A DNA stretch of 8,309 bases from Chloroflexota bacterium (GTDB lineage: Bacteria; Chloroflexota; Limnocylindria; Limnocylindrales; CSP1-4), in assembly GCA_021786915.1 (NCBI GenBank), contig JAJYMP010000321.1, positions 1-8,309 on the forward strand, given 5' to 3'. The notes beneath the pieces were generated by a model. The model did no database searches. It saw nothing but the letters and a program-made list of their open reading frames with translations, and was not told the DNA's origin. The translations under genes were made by a program, and so were the position numbers. Positions 1 to 6,130 of this stretch are shown here, piece after piece (the stretch's first letter is position 1; the number at the start of each line of letters is the position of its first letter).

Positions 1-127
1 GCCGGCGCTGCTGCCGACGACCTATCCGAGGGGGTGGCCATTACCCGTGAAACAGGGTGGCCGTTTCCGGCGAAACGGGGTGTCCAATTCGCGCGAAACA
101 GGGTGGCCAAAACCCCTGAAATCCGCA
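1..127. mobile_element. End of an IS21-family-like insertion sequence (partial)
   Basis: Four copies of a repeat with the core GGGTGGCC (one copy GGGTGTCC) lie at 24-39, 47-62, 70-85 and 93-108, each starting exactly 23 bp after the previous one. Three copies share the form G-T/C-GAAAC-A/G-GGGTG-G/T-CC. Short, regularly spaced terminal repeats that bind the transposase IstA are known from IS21-family elements. Read on the minus strand, a plausible outer tip begins TGCGGATTTCAGGGG at 127, which has the 5'-TG expected of IS21 ends. The exact boundary is inferred. No istA or istB coding sequence is visible, and I cannot tell which end of the element this is. The body of the element, if still present, lies left of the window. 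Confidence 0.55.
24..108 (+). repeat. Four tandem 16-bp repeats with 23-bp period
   Basis: The units start at 24, 47, 70 and 93. The most similar pair is GTGAAACAGGGTGGCC (47-62) and GCGAAACAGGGTGGCC (93-108). The unit at 70 has two core substitutions. The unit at 24 keeps only the GGGGTGGCC half. A weak fifth half-unit (CTGAAATCCGCA) starts at 116, again in register. The spacing of about two helical turns would place the units on one face of the DNA, as expected for transposase binding sites. Confidence 0.8.
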
Positions 128-951
128 TTGAAGCGCTCGCGCGCTTCAAGCAGGGTGATCTGGTCGAGCAGCCGCCGGTCTTCTACGCCGCGTCGACGGC
201 CCATGGGATCTGGGACCTCACACGAGGCGCCGGCGTTGCCGTCGGAGAGGATCTGCTCGAGCTGGCGGACGAAGATCGTCCCCCGTACGGGTTGATCACG
301 ACCCAAACCTGCGACATCGCGGAGGAGGGTCGTCCCGACCACCCCTGGATCGGAGTCGTGCCGGTCTACAGGCTGATCGATGTCTCCGACGAGGAGCGAG
401 AGCTCCTGGAAAGCCACCGGCGAAGCCATCTTGTACTCCTCGAACCCCCTGGCCTGCCCGAAGGATCATGGGTCGCCGACCTGCGAATCGAGATCCCAAT
501 TGAGAAGGGCTGGCTCGTGGGTCGTACGCCGATCGACTCGTTCTCCGGCGAGGACGGCTACGAGATCCTCGCGGACCGCCTCGCGGCCAAACGGGACCGG
601 CCAGCGCTGGCGACTCCGGTGATGGACACGATCGTTCGCCCGCTCGCCAATTGGCTGCGTCGAGGTGGCGGACTGAAGGCCGGGGCCATGGTCGATGAAC
701 TGCGCATCGCGGTTGCGCCTTCGCGTCTCACCGTCGACAGAGCCAGTCTGCTCGTGGTCACGAACGAGAAGCCGCTGTCACCGGCGGATCGCATCCCGTG
801 GGACCGCTGGTGGGGCAGGACTCAACCACGCGCCGCGGAGGTCGGGATCGATCTTCTTGGCAACCAGTACGAGACGTACGACACGCTCTCGGCACGGACG
901 TACCGGGCTACCGTCCCGCTCGATTTCGGCTATCTCAGTCGCGGCGTCTAG
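34..951 (+). CDS. Uncharacterised protein with a T-Q-T-C-D motif; N-terminus fused to an IS end
   Basis: I do not recognise a named family. The protein is soluble, with no signal peptide or membrane segment. Its own sequence seems to begin near residue 37 (RFKQGDLVEQPPVFYAA). A hydrophobic strand then ends in the motif TTQTCDI (residues 89-95). A middle part (about 107-170) is rich in beta strands. A basic segment follows (about 182-212, RLAAKRDRPAL and RPLANWLRRG), and the C-terminal part holds aromatic residues (WDRWWG, QYETYDTL). The Q-x-C-D arrangement could be a catalytic or metal-binding site, but that is a guess. Residues 1 to about 31 are translated IS terminal repeats. The only usable in-frame starts, GTG at 34 and GTG at 103, both lie inside repeat units, and the frame is open back to base 1. 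The native start was therefore probably lost or replaced when the IS inserted. The gene may be expressed as a fusion or may be a 5'-truncated relic. Confidence 0.65.
   Translation: MAITRETGWPFPAKRGVQFARNRVAKTPEIRIEALARFKQGDLVEQPPVFYAASTAHGIWDLTRGAGVAVGEDLLELADEDRPPYGLITTQTCDIAEEGRPDHPWIGVVPVYRLIDVSDEERELLESHRRSHLVLLEPPGLPEGSWVADLRIEIPIEKGWLVGRTPIDSFSGEDGYEILADRLAAKRDRPALATPVMDTIVRPLANWLRRGGGLKAGAMVDELRIAVAPSRLTVDRASLLVVTNEKPLSPADRIPWDRWWGRTQPRAAEVGIDLLGNQYETYDTLSARTYRATVPLDFGYLSRGV
128..149. repeat. Perfect 9-bp inverted repeat beside the putative IS boundary
   Basis: TTGAAGCGC (128-136) and GCGCTTCAA (141-149) are exact inverted copies around the 4-base loop TCGC. The repeat starts directly after the inferred IS tip at 127 and lies inside the reading frame of the unknown gene (residues EALARFK). 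It could be an insertion target, a binding site, or a chance result of codon choice. Confidence 0.6.
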
Positions 952-1135
952 GCGTCGGATCCAATCGCCCTGGGCCTGCGCTCCAGCAAGCGCTGCGCGC
1001 CCGCTCGTCGGCGCCCGACGGCCCTCGCGGCATTCATCAGCACCAAGGTGACGGCGTCTGCGAGGTGGATGTCCTCGGCGGCAAGCGCTGCGTGGTCGCG
1101 CGGATCATCTCCGCGCCTTCACCTGTCCCGGGTCG
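952..1135. other. Intergenic gap between two convergent genes
   Basis: No ORF here has a convincing start and coding pattern. The flanking genes converge. I see no hairpin followed by a T-run on either strand. One minus-strand frame (about 1008-1097) reads smoothly as DPRDHAALAAEDIHLADAV, but a TGA stop precedes it and it has no start. It may be a gene remnant or chance. Confidence 0.4.
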
Positions 1136-2077
1136 CTACAGCTTGTCGCCCGGGCTCATCCGCCGGTAGGTCGCCCTCGCGCGCTCGCCGAGCGCCGACG
1201 CGCCGTAGCGCTGGGCCATCTGGGTGCTCGACCAGCCGGCCAGGTGCATGAGCTGGGTCTCCTGCATCCCCTCCGCGCTCAGCAGGTGCGCCCAGGTGTG
1301 GCGGAACTGGTGCGGGTGGACGCCCTCGAGCCCGGCCTTCTTCGCCCGCCGCTCGATCGCCTCGTAGATGCCGTTGTCGGTCATCCGCCCGGCGTGGCCC
1401 AGCCACAGGGCGTCGGTGTCGCGGGCCAGCGGGTGGCGCGAGCGCGCCTTGCGCAGGTAGCGATCGAGCGCCTGGGCCGCCTTGACGCCGAACGGCACCT
1501 CGCGCACGCGGCCGCCCTTGCCGGTCACCCGGACCGAGCGGCGCTTGAGGTCGAGGTCGGCGAGCGCGATCCCGCCGAGCTCGGCGCGCCGCAGGCCGGC
1601 CGCCAGCAGCAGCCGCACGACCGCCATATCGCGGTAGTCGGCGAACGCCGTCCCCTCGCACGCCTTGAACAGGGCAGCCAGCTCGTCCTCCCTGAGCACC
1701 GGGACGGGGGTCACCGGCACCCGTGGCGGCTTCATGCGCTCCATCGGGCTGCGCTCGATCTCCTCCTCCTCGACGGCCCAGCGGAAGAAGGACTGCAGGG
1801 CGCGGTAGCGGTTGGAGGCGGTGGCTGGGCTCTGGGTGTCGAGGAGGTCCTTCACGAAGGCCTCGAGGTGCGCCCGCTGGAGGGCGGTCACGTCGTGGGG
1901 CAGTCCGCTGCGGACGAGGAAGGAATCCAGCCGCGCGATCGCCTCGAGGTACGTCTGGACGGTCCTGGGGCTCTTGTTCTGAGCCTCGAGCGAGAGCCGG
2001 AACGACTCCGCGAGGACGGGCAGGGAGGTGAACGAGGGCTGCGAAGCCGGGCTCTTGAGGCGGGTGATGGTCGCCAT
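1136..2077 (-). CDS. Tyrosine recombinase / site-specific integrase (XerC/D-like)
   Basis: This 313-residue enzyme cuts and rejoins DNA at attachment sites, most likely to insert and excise the element that ends at the neighbouring tRNA. Residues about 17-102 form the SAM-like N-terminal DNA-binding domain (NKSPRTVQTYLEAIARLDSFL). Residues about 126-305 form the catalytic domain. The full catalytic set is visible: R163 in GLRRAEL, K187 in TGKGGR, H256 and R259 in HPHQFRHTW, W282 in the H/W position (LAGWSS), and nucleophile Y291 (AQRYGAS). Length is normal for Xer-like integrases. The start at 2077 is chosen because GGAGGA lies 6 bases upstream. A longer frame starting at 2128 has no such site and would translate the likely promoter. 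No excisionase gene is visible nearby. A housekeeping XerC/D is possible, but the tRNA position argues for an element integrase. Confidence 0.92.
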   Translation of the reverse strand: MATITRLKSPASQPSFTSLPVLAESFRLSLEAQNKSPRTVQTYLEAIARLDSFLVRSGLPHDVTALQRAHLEAFVKDLLDTQSPATASNRYRALQSFFRWAVEEEEIERSPMERMKPPRVPVTPVPVLREDELAALFKACEGTAFADYRDMAVVRLLLAAGLRRAELGGIALADLDLKRRSVRVTGKGGRVREVPFGVKAAQALDRYLRKARSRHPLARDTDALWLGHAGRMTDNGIYEAIERRAKKAGLEGVHPHQFRHTWAHLLSAEGMQETQLMHLAGWSSTQMAQRYGASALGERARATYRRMSPGDKL

Positions 2078-2084
2078 GACGCTC
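2078..2084 (-). promoter_or_regulatory. Ribosome binding site of the integrase
   Basis: On the minus strand TGGAGGAGCGTC precedes the ATG at 2077. This decides the start in favour of the 313-residue product over the 330-residue one. Confidence 0.6.
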
Positions 2085-2094
2085 CTCCAGACGT

Positions 2095-2106
2095 CGATAA
2101 TTATCG
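2095..2106. promoter_or_regulatory. Perfect 12-bp palindrome in the integrase leader (candidate operator or promoter)
   Basis: CGATAATTATCG is a perfect palindrome and the most AT-rich stretch nearby. It lies 18-29 bp upstream of the integrase start. On the minus strand it contains GATAAT, close to a -10 box, though no good -35 is visible. It could be the promoter core of the integrase, a binding site for a repressor that limits integrase expression, or a recombination arm site. The function is inferred only from sequence and place. Confidence 0.4.
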
Positions 2107-2184
2107 TGTCTGGGAGCGCTATGCACAAGCCCTACTGGGCGCGATTCACCAGGCAGGGTGTCGCCGTGAGCACAAAATGGGGGT

Positions 2185-2212
2185 TGGAGCGGGAGACGGG
2201 ATTCGAACCCGC
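2185..2212 (-). other. Candidate attachment site (att) at the tRNA-Gly 3' end
   Basis: The T-arm, acceptor stem and CCA end of the tRNA form the usual crossover region for integrases of this type. Here it forms the likely boundary between element (left) and chromosome (right). The core length cannot be set without the second copy at the other end of the element. Confidence 0.45.
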
Positions 2213-2260
2213 GACATTCTGCTTGGGAAGCAGACACTCTGCCAGCTGAGTTACTCCCGC
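2185..2260 (-). tRNA. tRNA-Gly, anticodon CCC
   Basis: A complete cloverleaf of 76 bases can be folded by eye on the minus strand. The acceptor GCGGGAG pairs with CTCCCGC. The D-stem is ACTC/GAGT around AGCTGGCA. The anticodon stem TCTGC/GCAGA holds the loop TTCCCAA, which gives anticodon CCC (reads GGG codons). The variable loop is ATGTC. The T-stem GCGGG/CCCGT holds the loop TTCGAAT. The discriminator base is T and CCA is encoded. The gene is intact despite serving as the likely integration site. Confidence 0.96.
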
Positions 2261-2273
2261 TCGGGAGGACGCG

Positions 2274-2302
2274 ATTCTAGCCGCGGACCGCCGCCGGCGC
2301 AA
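2274..2302 (-). promoter_or_regulatory. Promoter of the tRNA-Gly gene
   Basis: TTGCGC (2302-2297) and TAGAAT (2279-2274) are separated by 17 bp on the minus strand. The -10 box ends 13 bp before the mature tRNA 5' end. This is a good match to a housekeeping sigma-70 promoter with a short 5' leader. Confidence 0.65.
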
Positions 2303-2337
2303 TCTGCCCGTCCGGTCGCGCCCCCTCCCCAACGGAT

Positions 2338-2352
2338 GCGCCCCGAGGGCGC
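2338..2352 (-). terminator. GC-rich hairpin after the ABC operon
   Basis: GCGCCC (2338-2343) and GGGCGC (2347-2352) form a perfect 6-bp stem with a 3-base loop, two bases past the stop codon of the last transporter gene. No T-run follows, so it would be a weak intrinsic terminator or an mRNA 3'-end structure. Confidence 0.35.
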
Positions 2353-2354
2353 CG

Positions 2355-3200
2355 TCAGTCGTCCGCCTGGCCGATCTGGAGCGAGGTCAGGCGGCGCACC
2401 GCGATCGCCGCGGCGATGGCGATCGCGGCGCCGGAGAGGATGAGCGCGGTCGGGAGGTCCAGCAGGTCTGGGTTCGTGACGCCGGGGTGGGTGATGGCGC
2501 CCGTGATCCCGAGCGTGTACTGCCGGATGCTGAGGGCGCGGATGCCTGCCAGCAGCCCGGCCAGGACCCCCTCCCAGACGAGGACGTAGATGAGGCCGAA
2601 CGCGAGCGCGCGCCCGGTGACGAGGCTGAGGGCGAAGAACACGGTCGCGTAGACGCTCGCGCCGACCGCGGTCCCGACGGCCGCCCCGATGGCCCCGGAC
2701 CAGCCCGGCCTGCCCACCTCGAGGATGGCGCCGGCGGTGAACGCGGCGGGCACCACGAACAGGATCGACAGCCCGACGGCGACGATCAGCTTGGCTGCCA
2801 CGATCCGCCAGCGGGCGATCGGCTTGACGAGCAGGAAGATGGCCGTCCCGTCCTCCAGCTCAGCGCCGAGGACGGCGGTCCCGAAGACGAGGCCGACGAT
2901 CGGGAGCAGCGTGGTGACGATGAGCCGGTCCATGACCGCGGTCGCCACGGCGTCCTCGTCGATGCCGGCGCGCCCGGACAGCCGGACGAGCAGCGCGATC
3001 GCCACCGGCAGCAGCGCGAGGAGCGCGAGGAGCAGGCTGCGCCGCCGGCCCAGGAGGTTGCGCGCCGTCAGGGCAGCGATCGTCAGGATGACCGAGCGGT
3101 GGCCGCTCGCCGCGGCCGGCGGGGGCGCCGGCGGCAGGGCCGGGGCGCGTCCCGACAGCGGGGCCCCTGTCACGGGTCCCCCTCCCGGCTGAAGGCTCAT
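2355..3200 (-). CDS. ABC-2 type transporter permease (second pair)
   Basis: This 281-residue integral membrane subunit would form the export channel with the ATPase encoded just before it. After a Pro/Ala-rich N-terminal tail of about 35 residues there are six likely membrane helices: about 55-73, 94-112, 135-160, 168-195, 200-220 and 251-268. The cytoplasmic segment LGAELEDGTAIFLLVKPIARWRIVAAKL (about 111-138) is typical of the ABC-2 permease family. Length is normal. The ATG overlaps the ATPase stop codon as ATGA and no clear Shine-Dalgarno is visible, so translation is probably coupled to the upstream gene. Family members export drugs, lipids, peptides or polysaccharide. The sequence does not show which applies here. 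It is the last gene of the operon. Confidence 0.88.
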   Translation of the reverse strand: MSLQPGGGPVTGAPLSGRAPALPPAPPPAAASGHRSVILTIAALTARNLLGRRRSLLLALLALLPVAIALLVRLSGRAGIDEDAVATAVMDRLIVTTLLPIVGLVFGTAVLGAELEDGTAIFLLVKPIARWRIVAAKLIVAVGLSILFVVPAAFTAGAILEVGRPGWSGAIGAAVGTAVGASVYATVFFALSLVTGRALAFGLIYVLVWEGVLAGLLAGIRALSIRQYTLGITGAITHPGVTNPDLLDLPTALILSGAAIAIAAAIAVRRLTSLQIGQADD

Positions 3201-4195
3201 CGTTGCACCAGGTAGCCGAACACGCTCTCGAGGTCCTCGTCGCTGGGGCGGAGCTCGAGGATGGTGACCGCGCCCGCCCGGGCGATCACCGGGAGGGCGC
3301 GGGCGAACCCGGCATAGTCCGAGGTCCGGACCGCGAGCCGCCCGCCGTCGAGCTGGACGCCGAAGACGGACGGGTGCCCCACGAGCGCGGCGGCGAGGCG
3401 CCGGTCGTCCGACGAGCGCAGCGTGAACGTGTGGGGCCGGTCGGTCATGAGCCGCCGGATCTCCCGGAAGTCGCCCGACGCGGCGAGCCGCCCGCTGACG
3501 ATGACGAGCACGTTCTGGGCGAGCCGCTCGACCTCTTCGAGGATGTGCGAGCTGAACAGGATGACCCGCCCGGCGTCCGCCATCCGCCCGAGCAGCTCCA
3601 TCATCTGCAGGCGCTGGCGGGGGTCCATCCCGTTGAACGGCTCGTCGAGCAGCAGGATGGACGGGTCGTGGACCAGGGCGCCCGCGATCTTCGCCCGCTG
3701 GCGCATGCCCTTGGAGTACGTCCCCCCGGCGCGGTCCGCGGCGTCGGTCAGGCCCACCATCGCAATGGCGCGCCGGGCAGCGCCGTCGGGGTCGGGCAGC
3801 CGCTGGAGCCGGGCGTTGAGCTGGGCGAACTCGAAGCCGGTCAGGAACGAGTGGACCGACTCCCTCTCCGGGACCAGGCCCACGTTGCGGTAGACCGCCG
3901 GGTTTCGCCAGCTCGGGGCGCCGTGGATGTTGACGACGCCGTCGGAGGGCTGGAGCAGGCCGGCGAGCATGTGGAGGATCGTGGACTTGCCTGCCCCGTT
4001 CGGCCCGAGCAGGCCCGTCACGCCCCCGGCGAGGACGAACGAGATGTCGTTGACGGCCACCACGTTGCCGTACCACCGCGAGGCGCTCAGGAGCTCGACG
4101 GCCGCGCCGGGGGTGGGCACGCGCGGCGCGCGCGCCGGGAATCCCGGGGTGGCCGACCCGGGCCCCCAGAGCGGCGCCTGGCTGCTGGCGCTCAT
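3197..4195 (-). CDS. ABC transporter ATP-binding protein (second pair)
   Basis: This 332-residue nucleotide-binding subunit powers the partner permease by ATP hydrolysis at the inner face of the membrane. The motifs are complete: Walker A GPNGAGKST (64-72), signature YSKGMRQR (160-167), Walker B ILLLDEP (180-186) with catalytic E185, D-loop NGMD and switch histidine H217 in FSSHIL. At the Q-loop the usual glutamine is a glutamate (LVPE, E110), as in some exporter ATPases of the NatA/CcmA/DrrA type. A Pro-rich stretch of about 30 residues precedes the domain, and a C-terminal regulatory-like domain of about 90 residues follows (from 245). The start at 4195 is chosen because it overlaps the upstream permease stop as ATGA. 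The frame is open further upstream, but that part overlaps the permease gene. Confidence 0.92.
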   Translation of the reverse strand: MSASSQAPLWGPGSATPGFPARAPRVPTPGAAVELLSASRWYGNVVAVNDISFVLAGGVTGLLGPNGAGKSTILHMLAGLLQPSDGVVNIHGAPSWRNPAVYRNVGLVPERESVHSFLTGFEFAQLNARLQRLPDPDGAARRAIAMVGLTDAADRAGGTYSKGMRQRAKIAGALVHDPSILLLDEPFNGMDPRQRLQMMELLGRMADAGRVILFSSHILEEVERLAQNVLVIVSGRLAASGDFREIRRLMTDRPHTFTLRSSDDRRLAAALVGHPSVFGVQLDGGRLAVRTSDYAGFARALPVIARAGAVTILELRPSDEDLESVFGYLVQR

Positions 4196-5115
4196 GCCGT
4201 GATGGTCCGGTAGCGCTGGACCAGGATCGCGCTCACCCCGACCGCGATCACGAGCGAGGCGATGACGCCGAGCACGACGGGCAGGCCGGTCTCCGGCCAC
4301 ACGCCCGCCGACGGGGAGATCCCGAAGAACCACGCGTTGGCGGCGTCGAGGACCGTGCCCAGGTCGAGGAGGACGACCCAGTGCGAGGCCGGCCCCAGGT
4401 CGAGCGCGATGATGACCGCGACGATGATCCCCGGCACGAGGAACAGCCCGAAGATCGTCACCGTCGCGTAGGCGCGGCGGGCGATGTAGGCGGCGACGAC
4501 CAGGGCGACGGCGGCCGTCGCCACGCCCGTCAGCACGACCGAGCCCAGGATGGCCGGCCACTTGCCGGCCTCGCGTCCCATGGCCCCCGCGATGTCGGTC
4601 GTGAGCAGGACCGCCCCGACCGTCAGGATGACGTGGGGGACCAGCATCAGGATGACGACCGCGAGGGACAGCGCCCCGAGCTTGGCGAGCGCGTAGTCCA
4701 CCCGCAGCAGCGCCCGGGAGAAGTAGAGGCTCAGGACCCGGTAGCGGACGTCGCGTCCGAGGAGCTCGGGCGCCTGGACCGCGACCAGGATCGTCGCGAA
4801 CGCGCCGACCGCGCCCGCCATCTCCGCGTGGCCCGGGATCGCCCCGATGTCCTGGACGCCGAAGCGGGCCGCGAACGCGTTGAGGGCCACGAACACAATG
4901 GCGATGATCGCCGGGAGCGCCTGGCAGAAGGCCGGCACGATCTTCGCGCGGCCCGGCCGCCCGAGCCCGAAGGTGGCCCGCAGCGCCCCGACGAAGAGCG
5001 TCGCGAACGCGTGCCGTCGACCCAGCCGCGGGCCGTCGTAGCCGCGATAGCCGATGTCGTAGATGCTGCCGGCGGGCCCCGGGCCGGCGGTCACCCGATC
5101 GCCTCCGGCAGTCAT
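4192..5115 (-). CDS. ABC-2 type transporter permease (first pair)
   Basis: This 307-residue membrane subunit pairs with the ATPase encoded immediately upstream. The N-terminal cytoplasmic segment IYDIGYRGYDGPRLGRRHA (18-36) is a recognisable signature of one group of ABC-2 permeases. Six membrane helices are likely at about 59-82, 98-116, 145-172, 187-212, 218-239 and 278-298. Between helices 2 and 3 lies LLGRDVRYRVLSLYFSRALLRVDYALAKL, the counterpart of the D/E-GT-LL-P-R-K element in the other permease of this operon. The start codon overlaps the stop of the upstream ATPase gene, and the stop overlaps the start of the next ATPase gene, both as ATGA. The two permeases are clearly different in sequence, so they are not a recent duplication. 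Confidence 0.88.
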   Translation of the reverse strand: MTAGGDRVTAGPGPAGSIYDIGYRGYDGPRLGRRHAFATLFVGALRATFGLGRPGRAKIVPAFCQALPAIIAIVFVALNAFAARFGVQDIGAIPGHAEMAGAVGAFATILVAVQAPELLGRDVRYRVLSLYFSRALLRVDYALAKLGALSLAVVILMLVPHVILTVGAVLLTTDIAGAMGREAGKWPAILGSVVLTGVATAAVALVVAAYIARRAYATVTIFGLFLVPGIIVAVIIALDLGPASHWVVLLDLGTVLDAANAWFFGISPSAGVWPETGLPVVLGVIASLVIAVGVSAILVQRYRTITA

Positions 5116-6116
5116 GACGTCCCCCCGTGGACGGCGCCCGCGGACGTGCTGGCGGGTGTGTCCGACTTCGCCCCGGCCGTGACGTCGTCGCGGAACAGGT
5201 CCTCGAGCGAATGGCGGCCCTGCTCGACGCGGACCAGGGGCAGGCCGAGATCGGCCGCCACGTCGCGGACCGCGTCGAACGGCGCGCCGCCGTCGAGGGC
5301 GATGCGGACGGTCCGCTCGGCCGCGCCGGACCCCTCGAGGAGTCGCAGGCCGCGGGCCGCCAGGCCGGCGGCGAACGCCTCGCGGCCCTCCTCCACCTCG
5401 ACGGTCAGGATCCCGGTCTCGGCGGTGAACTCGGTCATCGGCGCCGCCCGGAGCAGGCGCCCGGAGTCGATCGCCACGAGGTGGTCGCAGACCTCCTCGA
5501 TCTCGCCCAGCAGGTGGCTGGCGAGCACGATCGCGATCCCGAACTCGGTCCCGGTCCGGCGGATGAGCCCGAGCATCTCCTCCCGGCCGGCCGGGTCGAG
5601 GCCGTTGGTCGGCTCATCGAGGAGGAGGAGCCGCGGATCGTGGACGATGGCCTGCGCGAGCTGGACGCGCTGGCGCATCCCGGTCGAGTAGCCGCCGATC
5701 GGGCGGTAGCGCTCCTCCGCCAGCCCCACGTGGCGGAGCACATCCGCGGTCCGCTCGCGGGCGGCCTTGGCGGGGAGGCCCGACAGCTGGCCGGCCTGGG
5801 CGACGAACTCGGTGGCGCTCACGTCGGGCGGCAGCGCCGGGTGCTCGGGCATGTAGCCGACGTACCGGCGAAGCTCCGTGCCCTTCGTCCAGGGGACGTA
5901 GCCCATGACCTCCGCGCGGCCACTCGTGGGCGCCAGCAGGCCGAGCAGGATCTTGAGGAACGTGCTCTTGCCGGCGCCGTTCGCACCCACCAAGCCGACG
6001 ATCCCGGCCGGAATCTCAAGCGTGAGCGCGTCGAGCGCGACGACCCCCGGAAACCGCTTGGTCAGCTCCCCGACCCGGATCAGCGGTTCCGCTGTTGCGG
6101 AGCTGACTTCGAGCAT
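5112..6116 (-). CDS. ABC transporter ATP-binding protein (first pair, operon start)
   Basis: This 334-residue nucleotide-binding subunit has Walker A GANGAGKST (44-52), signature YSTGMRQR (143-150), Walker B LLLLDEPT (163-170) with E168, D-loop NGLD and switch histidine H201 (LASHLL). The Q-loop position again reads MPE (E91). A C-terminal domain of about 100 residues ends in a flexible Ser/Ala/Thr-rich tail. The start at 6116 leaves 10 residues before the conserved domain. Starts at 6158 and 6275 would add 14 or 53 low-complexity residues that look non-conserved. No Shine-Dalgarno is near 6116, but a TACCAT box ends 8 bases before the ATG, which suggests a leaderless mRNA. It is the first gene of the four-gene operon and is not co-transcribed in an obvious way with the desaturase gene 207 bp upstream. 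Confidence 0.92.
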   Translation of the reverse strand: MLEVSSATAEPLIRVGELTKRFPGVVALDALTLEIPAGIVGLVGANGAGKSTFLKILLGLLAPTSGRAEVMGYVPWTKGTELRRYVGYMPEHPALPPDVSATEFVAQAGQLSGLPAKAARERTADVLRHVGLAEERYRPIGGYSTGMRQRVQLAQAIVHDPRLLLLDEPTNGLDPAGREEMLGLIRRTGTEFGIAIVLASHLLGEIEEVCDHLVAIDSGRLLRAAPMTEFTAETGILTVEVEEGREAFAAGLAARGLRLLEGSGAAERTVRIALDGGAPFDAVRDVAADLGLPLVRVEQGRHSLEDLFRDDVTAGAKSDTPASTSAGAVHGGTS

Positions 6117-6124
6117 CGCGGCTG

Positions 6125-6130
6125 ATGGTA
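6125..6130 (-). promoter_or_regulatory. Possible -10 box for a leaderless ABC operon transcript
   Basis: TACCAT on the minus strand fits TANNNT and ends 8 bases before the ATG at 6116. Transcription would then begin at or next to the start codon. No clear -35 box is seen. Confidence 0.3.

Larger units (their letters stand above)
1..2187 (-). mobile_element. End of an integrative element inserted at tRNA-Gly (partial)
   Basis: A tyrosine integrase gene starts about 110 bp from the 3' end of an intact tRNA-Gly gene, in the same orientation and downstream of it. Elements of this kind recombine into tRNA 3' ends and rebuild the tRNA with their own copy of the end. The integrase usually lies just inside the boundary. 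The element would therefore cover everything left of the tRNA, including the unknown cargo gene and the IS end. The far boundary, a second copy of the tRNA 3' end, is not in the window. Prophage, integrative conjugative element and small genomic island are all possible. Confidence 0.55.

Noticed and set aside
2028..2249. Plus-strand ORF of 73 residues containing RETGFEPATFCLGSRHS
   Set aside because: This is the well-known false translation of a tRNA gene read on the opposite strand. It overlaps the tRNA-Gly and the integrase start.
1244..2443. Plus-strand ORF of 399 residues
   Set aside because: It is antisense to the integrase and runs through the tRNA gene. It is a shadow frame of high-GC DNA, while the minus-strand frame has a full catalytic motif set.
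2355..4076. Single 573-residue minus-strand protein
   Set aside because: Its first 292 residues are an out-of-frame Arg/Pro-rich reading of the ATPase gene. The real permease starts at the ATGA overlap at 3200.
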